Shown piece by piece: positions 16,157-24,862 of a stretch of DNA of 29,072 nt. Below the pieces are notes generated by a model. That model saw only the letters and a program-made list of their open reading frames with translations. It was not told where the DNA came from and did no database searches. Position 1 is the first letter of the stretch. The number at the start of each line of letters is the position of its first letter. This DNA is from Clostridia bacterium (GTDB lineage: Bacteria; Bacillota_A; Clostridia; Oscillospirales; CAG-272). The DNA is taken from positions 1 through 29,072 of the forward strand of contig JAFZCF010000165.1 of the NCBI GenBank assembly GCA_017552165.1, read 5' to 3'. The position numbers and the translations under genes were made by a program.

Positions 16157-17310
16157 AAATAGTTCATATGTGTCTTGCGTCTTTCTTCCCGGACAATTAT
16201 TCGTATCAGGAAAACATGCTTCCGAAGTTTCACAAAAAGCTCGGGTATGAAGTCGAGGTCATAGCTTCTCCTCAGAGTTATGACGAACACGGCAAGGCTT
16301 GTCTTGTCCCTGCGCCGGACGAGTATATCAACGAGAACGGGATAAAGGTCACGCGTCTCCCGTTCAAGGGCAAAAGCAGCATCGCAAAAAAACTCAGGAG
16401 ATATTCTGGAACCTGCGAAGCGTTAGAAAAGGCCGCGCCGGACGTCCTGTTTATCCACGGCGGTCAGTTTTCCGATATGGATCGGGTTGTAAAATATCTG
16501 AAAAGCCATCGGGACGTAAGAGTTTACGTCGACAATCACGCGGATTTTTCAAACAGCGCGAAAAATCCGATATCAAAAATCATTTACCACGGAATGATAT
16601 GGAAGCGCTGTGAAAAAATGATAGAGCCGTACGCCGTAAAATTCTACGGCGTCCTGCCGGCGAGAGTGGATTTTCTGAAAGACGTTTACGGCCTTCCGCC
16701 CGAAAAATGCGAACTTCTCGTGATGGGAGCCGATGACGACCTCGTCGCGGAGGCTAAGAACCGGGGACTCAGAGAAAAGATACGCGCGGAATACGGGCTC
16801 AAAACGACTGATTTCGTGATAGCGACGGGCGGGAAGATAAACGCGAACCGCCCCGAAACGCTCTCGCTCATGGAGGCAGTTATCCGGCTTGACCGCCCGG
16901 ACGTCAGGCTGCTCGTTTTCGGGAACGCGTCCGACGAGCTGAAGCCGCGCTTTGACGAACTATGCAAAAGCGGCAGGATAGTTTACGCCGGGTGGATAAA
17001 GTCGAGCGAAACGTACGGCATGTTCGAGGCGTCGGATCTCGTCGTATTCCCCGGCCTACACTCGGTCATGTGGGAACAGGCGGTCGCCCAGGGGAAGCCC
17101 TGTCTTTTCCGGGATATTGAGGGATTTCACCACGTTGACATCGGAGGGAACGCCGTGTTCCTGAAGGACGTCTCGACTGACGGTCTCGCGAAAGCGATAT
17201 CGGACGTCGCGGACAACCCGGAAAAGCTCAATGAAATGAAAAGAGCGGCGGAGGAAAAGGGAATGAAAGAATTCTCATACCTCGAAATTGCCCGCCGGTG
17301 TCTTTTGTAA
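16153..17310 (+). CDS. Glycosyltransferase family 4
   Basis: Second GT-B enzyme of the locus, 385 residues. It opens MKIVHMCLASFFPDNYSYQE, as in GT4 proteins that scan for a lipid-linked acceptor. Further on: LFIHGGQF, a C-terminal domain with VIATGGKINANRPETLSLMEAV, VRLLVFGNA, IVYAGWIKSSETYGMFEASDLVVFPGLHSVMWEQAVAQGKPCL, where the usual E-x7-E region is replaced by a HSVMWEQAVAQGKP version. This form occurs in divergent GT4 members of capsule clusters. It begins in an ATGA overlap with the acyltransferase. Sugar and linkage are unknown. The family call is good; a distant GT-B family other than GT4 is possible. Confidence 0.82.
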   Translation: MKIVHMCLASFFPDNYSYQENMLPKFHKKLGYEVEVIASPQSYDEHGKACLVPAPDEYINENGIKVTRLPFKGKSSIAKKLRRYSGTCEALEKAAPDVLFIHGGQFSDMDRVVKYLKSHRDVRVYVDNHADFSNSAKNPISKIIYHGMIWKRCEKMIEPYAVKFYGVLPARVDFLKDVYGLPPEKCELLVMGADDDLVAEAKNRGLREKIRAEYGLKTTDFVIATGGKINANRPETLSLMEAVIRLDRPDVRLLVFGNASDELKPRFDELCKSGRIVYAGWIKSSETYGMFEASDLVVFPGLHSVMWEQAVAQGKPCLFRDIEGFHHVDIGGNAVFLKDVSTDGLAKAISDVADNPEKLNEMKRAAEEKGMKEFSYLEIARRCLL

Positions 17311-17362
17311 ACGCGCGCAGCGGAAAAATTTTTTCAGAACAAATCTAAGGATTGACTACGGT

Positions 17363-18682
17363 ATGACAATATATGAGAACCTCGTAAACGGAAAATCAAA
17401 GCTCGCTCTCGTAGGCCTCGGCTACGTCGGCATGCCGATCGCCGTGGCTTTCGCGAAGAAAGTCAGCGTAATCGGGTTTGACACCAACAGCGAAAAAATA
17501 CGTCTTTACAAAAACGGAACAGATCCCACCCGCGAGGTCGGGGATGAAGAGATCAAAAAAACGACGGTCGATTTTACGTGTGACGAAACGCGGCTCAGAG
17601 AGGCCGATTTCGTGATCGTGGCCGTCCCGACGCCGGTCAACGCGGATCATACGCCTGACCTGTCGCCCGTCGAGGGCGCAAGCCGCGTGATCGGCCGGAA
17701 CCTGCGCAAGGGCGCGATCGTCGTGTACGAGTCAACGGTGTACCCCGGCGTGACGGAGGACGTGTGCGTCCCCATCCTCGAGAACGAATCAGGCCTTAAA
17801 TGCGGGGAGGATTTCTGGATCGGCTACAGTCCGGAGCGCATAAATCCGGGTGACCGTGTCCATCGGCTTGAAAATATCAAGAAGATAGTGTCGGGCATGA
17901 CGCCCGAATGCTGCCGGGAGATAAAAAAGGTCTACGATCTCGTCATAGAGGTCGGCACATATCCCGTCTCGAGCATAAAGACCGCCGAGGCGATAAAGGT
18001 CGTCGAAAACAGCCAGAGAGACATAAACATAGCTTTCATGAACGAGCTGGCGATGGTTTTTGACCGTATGGACATCGACACAAACGAGGTCGTGGACGGG
18101 ATGAACACCAAGTGGAACGCTCTCGGGTTCCGTCCCGGGCTTGTTGGCGGCCACTGCATAGGCGTGGATCCGTATTATTTCACCTATGAGGCCGAAAAAC
18201 TGGGCTACCACAGTCAGATAATCCTTAACGGCCGCATAGTGAACGACTCGATGGGAGCGTACGTCGCCGACGCGGCGGTGAAAAAGATGATCGAGGCCGG
18301 GCAGGCGCCGAAGAGAAGCAAGGTCGTTATATTCGGGCTGACTTTCAAGGAAAACTGTCCCGACACCCGAAACAGCAAGGTTTACGACATTATAAAGCGC
18401 CTGAACGAATTCGGCATTGACCCGGTTGTCGCCGATCCGTGGGCCTCCGAGCGCGACGCAATGAAGGAATACGGCGTGACGCTCACGCCTCTGGAACAGA
18501 TATCGGGCGCGGACTGCGTTATCGTCGCGGTCGCCCACAGGGAGTTCAGGGAGATGACCCCGGACGGCATCGGGAGATTCTTCCGCGACTGTCCTGACGG
18601 CGAAAAAGTGCTTATCGACGTCAAGGGGCTGTTTGATATCGAAGATCTGAAAAAATCCGGCATGCGCTGGTGGAGACTGTAA
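17363..18682 (+). CDS. UDP-N-acetylhexosamine 6-dehydrogenase (TviB/WecC-like)
   Basis: Oxidises C6 of a UDP-sugar to a uronic acid with two NAD+. The 439-residue protein has the N-terminal NAD site LALVGLGYVGMPIAVAFAKK and VIGFDTN, VAVPTPVN, the conserved YESTVYPGVTED and GYSPERINPGD segments, VVENSQRDINIAFMNELA, and the catalytic cysteine in GGHCIGVDPYYF (Cys265). The C-terminal domain has FGLTFKENCPDTRNSK. The STVYPGVTED and SPERINPGD forms match the TviB/WbpA branch (UDP-GlcNAc or UDP-GalNAc dehydrogenases) better than UDP-glucose dehydrogenase. ATG 17363 was chosen over an in-frame start at 17288 because homology begins there; AAGGA lies about 12 bases upstream. It implies an acidic HexNAcA residue in the glycan. 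Specificity should be tested. Confidence 0.92.
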   Translation: MTIYENLVNGKSKLALVGLGYVGMPIAVAFAKKVSVIGFDTNSEKIRLYKNGTDPTREVGDEEIKKTTVDFTCDETRLREADFVIVAVPTPVNADHTPDLSPVEGASRVIGRNLRKGAIVVYESTVYPGVTEDVCVPILENESGLKCGEDFWIGYSPERINPGDRVHRLENIKKIVSGMTPECCREIKKVYDLVIEVGTYPVSSIKTAEAIKVVENSQRDINIAFMNELAMVFDRMDIDTNEVVDGMNTKWNALGFRPGLVGGHCIGVDPYYFTYEAEKLGYHSQIILNGRIVNDSMGAYVADAAVKKMIEAGQAPKRSKVVIFGLTFKENCPDTRNSKVYDIIKRLNEFGIDPVVADPWASERDAMKEYGVTLTPLEQISGADCVIVAVAHREFREMTPDGIGRFFRDCPDGEKVLIDVKGLFDIEDLKKSGMRWWRL

Positions 18683-18744
18683 TCCGTCAAAAGACCGGCG
18701 GTGTCCGGCACACGCGGAATAAAACGATACGGAGGGCGGTTTGA

Positions 18745-19810
18745 ATGCCGAAAAAAGTTGCTTACTGCACCGGATTCTGGTGTACCAACATCGGTAACGC
18801 GTTTTTCAGCCTCGGCGTTGAACACGTGCTTAAACAAATATTCGGGGATGAAAACATAACCGTCGTATCGGATTATCAGACGTATACCACGGGGTACGGC
18901 AAAAGACTGTATCCTCACAAAAAATCAGCTCGAATATCTGTCGGGACTTGACGTTGATTTCGTTGTCCTTGCCGGTCCGGTATTGTCAAAATATTTCCTG
19001 ACGCTGTGGAGCGACATACTTGTCAGGCTGGAAAAGCGGGGTGTCCGTTATCTGATACTCAGCGCGGGCATGATGAAAATGGATGAGAAGTCGCTTGCAG
19101 AGTGCCGGGAGTTCTTTAAGCAGCATCCTCCTTTTGCGCTGTGTACACGGGACAGAAAGACATTTGAATCGTTCGGCGATCTGGCGGAACGCGCGTACGA
19201 CGGTATCTGCTTTTCGTTCTTTGCCCCGGATTATTATCACCCGTGCGGGATAGGTGGCAAATTTATAACGCTGAATTTCGACAAGATCGGCGAGCCGGTT
19301 ATATGGGCAGACGACAGCGAAGGCTCAGATTCATTCGAATTTGAAGGGAAACAGTTTCATGTCAGAAAGAAATGGCTGTTTTCGGATACAGCGGCCAAAA
19401 CGGACCGTTTGTCCGATGCCCTGATATATGTCGCGAGCTTTTTCCCTCAGAAAAAAAGGCCGGACACGATAGGCAATTATAAAGTGTTCCGGACAGACCA
19501 CAGATTTCACCCCCATTTCCGCAAAAAGATATACGGTCAGAATAACTCTTTTTGCGCCGACGTGCCGTACGGCTATATCAATCTCTACGCGAACACGGAG
19601 CTGACGCTTTCCGACAGAGTTCACGCCTGCGCCGTGACGATGGCATTCGGGCACTCCGCCATGCTTTTTGCAAAAACCAACCGCGTCGGGCTTCTTGACA
19701 GGGTTGGCGCGGGCGATATATCGCTGCGCCCGGTAAAGCTGGATCTGCAGTATGTTGAAAGCGAGAAAGAGCGCATGACGCGATGGCTTTCCGACGTGTT
19801 ACTGCCGTAG
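18745..19810 (+). pseudogene. Polysaccharide pyruvyltransferase family gene, frameshifted at an A6 run
   Basis: A ketal pyruvate-adding enzyme of the polysaccharide pyruvyltransferase family, broken in two frames. The first part (18745-18951) starts at ATG behind GGAGGG and reads MPKKVAYCTGFWCTNIGNAFF, then meets a TGA. Reading continues in the +1 frame: NQLEYLSGLDVDFVVLAGPV, ALCTRDRKTFESF, and the family signature LTLSDRVHACAVTMAFGH, to the stop at 19810. Removing one A from the A6 tract at 18919-18924 gives one uninterrupted protein of 354 residues, a normal length. So this is one gene with a single-base insertion. It could be a true mutation, a slippage switch, or an assembly error. If inactive, the glycan would lack pyruvate. 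Its lower G+C resembles the acyltransferase gene rather than the housekeeping genes. Confidence 0.85.
18919..18924 (+). repeat. A6 homopolymer at the frameshift point
   Basis: Six A residues lie exactly where the reading frame of the pyruvyltransferase gene changes. Five would restore it. Such runs are prone to polymerase slippage in cells and to errors in sequencing. Confidence 0.75.
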
Positions 19811-19884
19811 GCGACCGCGGACTATTGAATTGTTTTTGAAAACTCGAACGTATCGTTTTGAACGAGCGGCTGTTTGTGAAAAAC

Positions 19885-19890
19885 GGAGGA
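19885..19890 (+). promoter_or_regulatory. Ribosome binding site fixing a TTG start of the polymerase gene
   Basis: GGAGGA lies 7 bases before TTG 19898. There is no ATG before the first membrane segment, so this site supports the unusual start. Confidence 0.75.
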
Positions 19891-19897
19891 ACTGTAA

Positions 19898-21085
19898 TTG
19901 CATTCAGACAGAAGAATCAGCATAACGTTTACCGGGCTGATATGCATATTGACCATAATAATCACGCTGCTCACACAGCTCCCTTCCGTATCAGGAACGT
20001 TCAGGCCGGTCATGTTCGCGATGTGGGCGATAGCGTTCGGCGTCGGGATAATAAAAAACCGCGCCGTGATACCTTCAAAAGGATTCGTGTTGCTTTTCAC
20101 GGCGACGGTAGGTATCGTATGGCTCGAATGCCTGATAAACTATAACACTCACATAGAGAGCTATATCGCGCAGGTAATTCCCCTGCCGCTCATCTGCTAT
20201 CTTGTGGGCGCGCTTTACGCAAAAACGGTCAGCGAAAAAACGGTAAGCGACAGTCTGATCACCCTTTTCGCGGTGTCGTTGATCATCTTTTCATACATAT
20301 TTTTTACGTATATAGGCAGCTTTGACGTGTGGCTGAACGCGACCAAGTTTCTGTATGAACAGAAAAACTCTGCGGCTCAGATCATCGGCTGTACCGTGAT
20401 CATCTCGGCGTTTTTGATAAAGCCGAAGAGCAAATGGCTTGTCGTCGGCAAATATCTGGCGCTCGGCTTTATGTTCCTGATTGTGATCGCAATGCAGTGC
20501 AGGACCTCCCTGATAGCTCTGCTTATCACCGCCGCGGCGTATTTCGTCACCATCCTGAAAGGCAGAAAGAAACTCGCGGTCGGAATAATACTGATCATCG
20601 CCGCCGTCGTTGTGCTCAGCAACGACAATCTGTCAAGGTACGTCTTGAAGGCATTTGTCTGGAGCGAAAAGCAGACGAGGACCGTTGACGATTTTACGAG
20701 CGGCAGACTTACCGTATTCAAAGAGGCCTGGGATATGTTCATCGGGAGTCCTGTCATCGGGACGGGCCACAACAGAGTTGACAACATGTATCTGTGCGTG
20801 CTTTCCGATCTCGGACTCGTTGGTTTTATCCCGATAATGGCCCTGTGGGGCACAAGGATAGTGCGCAATCTCGCCGCTTTTCGCAGAAGGAGGGATTCGT
20901 TTACCACCTGCGTTTTCTGCCTTACGATATTCTATTTCTGCGTTTCTATGGCAGAGTCGTATCCTCCGTTCGGTCCGGGCGTCTGCGCGTTTATGTTTTG
21001 GGTCGTGTGCGCCTTTGTCGACGTAAGAGAGGCGTATAACGTTTCGCCCGGCATAGCGGAAACCGGGCTGTATTTTGAGCAATAG
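19898..21085 (+). CDS. O-antigen ligase/polymerase family membrane protein (Wzy-like)
   Basis: Predicted polysaccharide polymerase that joins flipped repeat units on the outer face of the membrane. It has 395 residues with about ten to twelve hydrophobic segments, mostly in two blocks. Between them is a soluble loop of about 60 residues containing TSGRLTVFKEAWDMFIGSPVIGTGHNRVDNMYLCVLSDLGLVG. The pattern of R-x-x-x-W, a G-x-G-x-x segment, then a hydrophilic loop and D-x-G is the hallmark of the Wzy_C family. It starts at TTG behind GGAGGA. The 87-base gap before it has no gene and no convincing promoter. Next to Wzx, polymerase is more likely than ligase, because the organism appears to be Gram-positive. 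Confidence 0.87.
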   Translation: MHSDRRISITFTGLICILTIIITLLTQLPSVSGTFRPVMFAMWAIAFGVGIIKNRAVIPSKGFVLLFTATVGIVWLECLINYNTHIESYIAQVIPLPLICYLVGALYAKTVSEKTVSDSLITLFAVSLIIFSYIFFTYIGSFDVWLNATKFLYEQKNSAAQIIGCTVIISAFLIKPKSKWLVVGKYLALGFMFLIVIAMQCRTSLIALLITAAAYFVTILKGRKKLAVGIILIIAAVVVLSNDNLSRYVLKAFVWSEKQTRTVDDFTSGRLTVFKEAWDMFIGSPVIGTGHNRVDNMYLCVLSDLGLVGFIPIMALWGTRIVRNLAAFRRRRDSFTTCVFCLTIFYFCVSMAESYPPFGPGVCAFMFWVVCAFVDVREAYNVSPGIAETGLYFEQ

Positions 21086-21094
21086 TGGATTGAA

Positions 21095-22576
21095 ATGAAC
21101 CACGTAAAAAAGAATCTGTTTTTACAAACCGTATATCAGGTGCTTTCGACCTGCCTCCCGCTTATAACGGCGCCGTTCCTTTCGAGGAGACTTGGAGCCA
21201 CGCAGCTGGGGGTGTTCTCGTTCACATCGTCGGTGGTGGCTTACTTCACCCTCGCGGCGATGCTCGGCACCGTAAATTACGGCACGAGAAGCATAGCGCA
21301 GGTCAAGGACGATAGGGAAAAAAGAGACACCGTGTTTTCCGGAATCTTTTCGCTGCAGATCATCGTGACGCTTGTCGCGACCGCCGCTTACGTCGTTTAT
21401 CTGCTTTTCTTCTGCCGTGAAAACAAGACCGTGGCAATGATTCAGGGGGTCGCCCTGATAAGCTGTCTTGCAAACATAAACTGGCTGTTTTTCGGTGTCG
21501 AGGAGTTCAGGATAACCGTATCGCGCAGTATAGTGATAAGGATAGCTTCGGTTATTCTGATACTCGCGCTGGTAAAGGACGAAGCAGATCTGTGGCTTTA
21601 CACGCTCATCATGGTCGGGAGCACCCTGCTCAGTAATCTGATCCTTTTCCTGTACATGCCGAAATACGTTTCGCTCAAAATGGTACCAGTTTCGGAACTT
21701 AAAGAACACATAAAGCCCAACCTCGTGCTCTTCATACCGCTCCTCGCGATGACGGTATATCATACGATGGACAAGACGATGCTCGGCGCCCTGAGCAGTT
21801 ACGAACAGAGCGGATTTTACTACAATTCAGACAAGGTCGTTCAGATCCCCTTTACCGTGGTAAACGGGATAGGGACCGTAATGCTGCCGAGGATGTCGGC
21901 TCTGCTTGCCGAAGGTAGGCAGAAGGAAGCCGACAGGATGTTCATGACGACGCTTGAGGGCGTCGCCGCGGCGAGCATCGCCGTCTCCTGCGGGATAGCC
22001 GCCGTGGCAAACGAGTTCATCCCGATCTTTTTCGGGAGCGGATACGATCCGTGTATCCTCATCACGATCGTTTTCACCCCGATACTTCTCGTAAAAGGAT
22101 TCGCCGTTATCGCCCGCACCCAGTACCTTATCCCGATGAATATGGAAAAAGAGTTCACGAAGTCGGTAATAGGCGGAGCGATCACCAATCTGATACTTAA
22201 TCTGATTCTCATTCCTCCGTACGGAGCGCTGGGAGCCGCGATCGCCACGGTAATTGCCGAACTGGTGGCCTGCGTTATGCAGTTTGTTGCGCTCAGGGGC
22301 AGAAAACTCGGCATTGGGAAACTGCTTCTTAAAACCCCGTTTTACGCAATAATAGGTTTTATGATGATCGGGGTCGTCCGGCTCGTGTCTCTTATAAACG
22401 TGCCGGGCATTGTCAAGCTCATTATCGAAATAGTGACCGGAGCTTGTTTCTTCGGCACCGTTTGCCTCATATACTGGGCAAAAACAAAAAACCGTTTTTA
22501 CGAAATATTCTTCGGCAGGATACTCAGAAAGATCAGGAAAACATACGACGCCGGGACAGAAAGAAAAGACATCTGA
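21095..22576 (+). CDS. Wzx-type lipid-linked oligosaccharide flippase
   Basis: Multi-pass membrane protein of 493 residues, about 14 helices, of the polysaccharide-specific transport branch of the MOP superfamily. The N-terminus NLFLQTVYQVLSTCLPLITA and LSRRLGATQLGVFSFTSSV is typical, as are NYGTRSIAQVKDD in the first half and YYNSDKVVQIPFTVVNGIGTVMLPRMS in the middle. It would move undecaprenyl-pyrophosphate repeat units across the membrane for the Wzy-like polymerase whose gene ends 9 bases upstream. The ribosome binding site before ATG 21095 is weak, so coupling to the polymerase gene is likely. The identification as a flippase is firm, while substrate structure is not readable. Confidence 0.93.
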   Translation: MNHVKKNLFLQTVYQVLSTCLPLITAPFLSRRLGATQLGVFSFTSSVVAYFTLAAMLGTVNYGTRSIAQVKDDREKRDTVFSGIFSLQIIVTLVATAAYVVYLLFFCRENKTVAMIQGVALISCLANINWLFFGVEEFRITVSRSIVIRIASVILILALVKDEADLWLYTLIMVGSTLLSNLILFLYMPKYVSLKMVPVSELKEHIKPNLVLFIPLLAMTVYHTMDKTMLGALSSYEQSGFYYNSDKVVQIPFTVVNGIGTVMLPRMSALLAEGRQKEADRMFMTTLEGVAAASIAVSCGIAAVANEFIPIFFGSGYDPCILITIVFTPILLVKGFAVIARTQYLIPMNMEKEFTKSVIGGAITNLILNLILIPPYGALGAAIATVIAELVACVMQFVALRGRKLGIGKLLLKTPFYAIIGFMMIGVVRLVSLINVPGIVKLIIEIVTGACFFGTVCLIYWAKTKNRFYEIFFGRILRKIRKTYDAGTERKDI

Positions 22577-22607
22577 ACCCGGACGGCAGTCAGCGAGAGG
22601 AAAAAGC

Positions 22608-23657
22608 ATGAGCACATTCAGCGGAGCCACACTTATGATAACTGGCGGGACGGGGAGCTTCGGCAACACCGTTCTCAAACATTTTATCGGGACCGACATC
22701 GGTCAGATACGCATTTTCTCGCGCGACGAGAAAAAACAGGACGATATGCGGCATGAACTTCAGGCAAAATATCCCGAGGCGGCCGGGAAGGTCAAGTTTT
22801 TCGTCGGAGACGTGCGCGACCCGAGATCGGTCGCCGACGCCATGCCCGGGGTCGACTATATTTTCCACGCGGCGGCGCTCAAGCAGGTCCCGTCCTGCGA
22901 GTTCTTCCCGATGCAGGCGGTAAAAACCAACGTCGAGGGGACCGACAACGTGCTTCACGCCGCGGTGGACGCGGGCGTAAAGAGGGTCGTATGTCTTTCG
23001 ACGGACAAGGCGGCATATCCGATAAACGCGATGGGCATCTCGAAGGCCATGATGGAGCACGTTATTTTCGCAAACGCGCGGGTCGCCGCCGAGCGCGGCG
23101 GGACCGTCATATGCTGTACCCGCTACGGCAACGTGATGTGTTCGCGCGGCTCGGTCATTCCTCTATTTATCGATCAGATACACGCGGGACAGCCCATAAC
23201 GATCACCAATCCCGAGATGACGCGTTTCCTTATGAATCTCGACGAGGCGGTCGAGCTTGTGCGTTTCGCGTTCGAAAACGCCAATCCCGGCGATCTCTTC
23301 ATACAGAAGGCCGACGCGTCGACTATCGGCGACCTCGCGAAGGGAGTACAGCGGCTGTTCGGCGATACGGGAACGAAAATAATCGGGACCAGGCACGGCG
23401 AAAAGCTGTACGAGACCCTCATGACGAGCGAGGAACGCCTTCGCGCCGAGGATATGGGGAACTATTTCAGGGTTGCCGCCGACAACCGCGATCTGAACTA
23501 CGACAAGTTTTTCGTCGAGGGCAAGGTCGAGACTCAGGCCGAGGAAAGCTATACGAGCCACAACACGGCGCGCCTCGACGTCGACGGGGTAGTTAAAAAG
23601 ATCCTGACGACGGACTACGTAAGGGAAGAACTTGACGGAATCAGACACAACAGTTAA
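22608..23657 (+). CDS. capE: UDP-GlcNAc 4,6-dehydratase/5-epimerase, first step to UDP-L-FucNAc (CapE/FnlA/WbjB type)
   Basis: Extended short-chain dehydrogenase of 349 residues. NAD(P) site: LMITGGTGSFGNTVL. Then IRIFSRDEKKQDDMRHEL, FVGDVRD, HAAALKQVPSCEFFPMQAV, LSTDKAAYPINAMGISKAMM and TRYGNVMCSRGSVIPLF, all as in CapE and WbjB. The active site reads MxxxK (MGISK) rather than YxxxK, which I recall as normal for this subfamily and not for plain FlaA1-like dehydratases. The C-terminal part has HGEKLYETLMTSEE. AGAGG precedes ATG 22608. It is followed by CapG-like and CapF-like genes, which together convert UDP-GlcNAc to UDP-N-acetyl-L-fucosamine. The symbol is given by pathway homology. Confidence 0.9.
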   Translation: MSTFSGATLMITGGTGSFGNTVLKHFIGTDIGQIRIFSRDEKKQDDMRHELQAKYPEAAGKVKFFVGDVRDPRSVADAMPGVDYIFHAAALKQVPSCEFFPMQAVKTNVEGTDNVLHAAVDAGVKRVVCLSTDKAAYPINAMGISKAMMEHVIFANARVAAERGGTVICCTRYGNVMCSRGSVIPLFIDQIHAGQPITITNPEMTRFLMNLDEAVELVRFAFENANPGDLFIQKADASTIGDLAKGVQRLFGDTGTKIIGTRHGEKLYETLMTSEERLRAEDMGNYFRVAADNRDLNYDKFFVEGKVETQAEESYTSHNTARLDVDGVVKKILTTDYVREELDGIRHNS

Positions 23658-23682
23658 AAACCACGCGACTGGAGAAAACGCT

Positions 23683-24858
23683 ATGGAATATCCGAAGTGG
23701 AAAGAAAACGGTAAAATCAGACTTATGATAATAGTCGGCACCCGCCCGGAGATCATCCGGCTGTCGGCTGTCATAAAAAAATGCCGCCGATATTTCGACA
23801 CGGTGCTTGTCCACACCGGGCAGAACTACGACTACACGCTGAACGGGATATTTTTTAAGGATCTCGGGCTCGACGCCCCGGATCTTTATCTGGACGCCGT
23901 CGGCGCCGATCTCGGCGAAACGATGGGCAACATAATCTCCGGCAGCTATAAGGCGATGGAGTCCATGAAGCCCGACGCCGTGCTCGTTCTCGGGGACACG
24001 AACTCGTGTCTGTCGGTCATAGGGGCAAAGCGGCTTCACATCCCGATATTCCACATGGAGGCGGGAAACCGCTGCAAGGACGAGTGCCTTCCCGAGGAGA
24101 CCAACCGCAGGATAGTCGATATTATTTCCGACGTCAACCTGGCGTATTCCGAGCACGCGCGCCGGTATCTCGCCGAGTGCGGACTGCCGAAAGAGCGCAC
24201 ATACGTGACGGGCTCCCCGATGGCCGAGGTTCTGACCGAAAACCTGCCGATGATAACGGCCTCGGACGTACACGCGCGGCTCGGCCTCGAAAAGGGGAAA
24301 TATATCCTTCTCTCGGCTCACCGCGAGGAGAACATCGACACCGAAAAGAACTTCACGAGTCTTTTCACAGCGATAAACAGCATGGCTGAAAAATACGATA
24401 TGCCGGTGCTGTACTCCTGCCATCCCCGTTCGCGCAAGCGCCTCGAGGCGTCGGGATTTGAGCTCGACGGGCGGGTGATACGCCACGAGCCGCTCGGATT
24501 CCACGATTACAACTGTCTGCAGATGAACGCCTTCTGCGTCGTATCCGACAGCGGTACGCTCCCCGAGGAGAGCAGTTTCTTCACGAGCACGGGCCATCCT
24601 TTCCCGGCCGTCTGCATCCGCACGTCGACCGAGCGTCCGGAGGCGCTCGACAAGGGCTGCTTCATCCTTTCGGGCATCGACACGAAGGGCCTGCTTCAGG
24701 CGGTGGACACCGCCGTTGAAATGGTGAAAAACGAACGCGGCGGCGGGTCCGTGCCTGTGCCGGACTACACCGACGTCAACGTTTCCGACAAAGTCGTCAG
24801 GATCATTCAGAGCTACGTCGGCGTCGTCAACCGTATGGTGTGGCGAAAAGACGTCTGA
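23683..24858 (+). CDS. capG: UDP-N-acetyl-hexosamine 2-epimerase (CapG/FnlC, WecB family)
   Basis: Non-hydrolysing 2-epimerase; in this setting it would act last, turning UDP-TalNAc-type intermediates into UDP-L-FucNAc. 391 residues. Motifs: IVGTRPEIIRLSAVI, VHTGQNYDYTLNGIFFKDLG, LVLGDTNSCLS, HMEAGNRCKDECLPEETNRR, SAHREENID and SDSGTLPEESSFF with the conserved acidic and His residues. The RCKDECLPEE form is that of CapG-like enzymes. I chose ATG 23683, behind TGGAGA, over an in-frame TTG at 23632 that lies inside the previous gene, because homology starts near YPKWKENGKIRLM. Ordinary WecB activity (UDP-ManNAc) remains possible, and would feed the dehydrogenase at 17363 to make ManNAcA. Confidence 0.88.
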   Translation: MEYPKWKENGKIRLMIIVGTRPEIIRLSAVIKKCRRYFDTVLVHTGQNYDYTLNGIFFKDLGLDAPDLYLDAVGADLGETMGNIISGSYKAMESMKPDAVLVLGDTNSCLSVIGAKRLHIPIFHMEAGNRCKDECLPEETNRRIVDIISDVNLAYSEHARRYLAECGLPKERTYVTGSPMAEVLTENLPMITASDVHARLGLEKGKYILLSAHREENIDTEKNFTSLFTAINSMAEKYDMPVLYSCHPRSRKRLEASGFELDGRVIRHEPLGFHDYNCLQMNAFCVVSDSGTLPEESSFFTSTGHPFPAVCIRTSTERPEALDKGCFILSGIDTKGLLQAVDTAVEMVKNERGGGSVPVPDYTDVNVSDKVVRIIQSYVGVVNRMVWRKDV

Positions 24859-24862
24859 GACG

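Noticed and set aside
17323..17335. GAAAAATTTTTTC palindrome as a terminator
   Set aside because: The T run is itself the stem arm, there is no GC-rich stem, and it lies in a 52-base gap of an apparent operon.
17288..17362. Earlier start for the UDP-sugar dehydrogenase
   Set aside because: The extra 25 residues overlap the previous gene and precede the normal N-terminus; ATG 17363 fits family length.
18683..18744. CCGG-N6-CCGG near 18694 as a terminator hairpin
   Set aside because: The stem is only four pairs and is not followed by T residues.
18983..19810. An independent 275-residue gene starting at TTG 18983
   Set aside because: The start falls within conserved sequence (LAGPVLSKYF) with no ribosome binding site. 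It is the downstream part of the frameshifted pyruvyltransferase.
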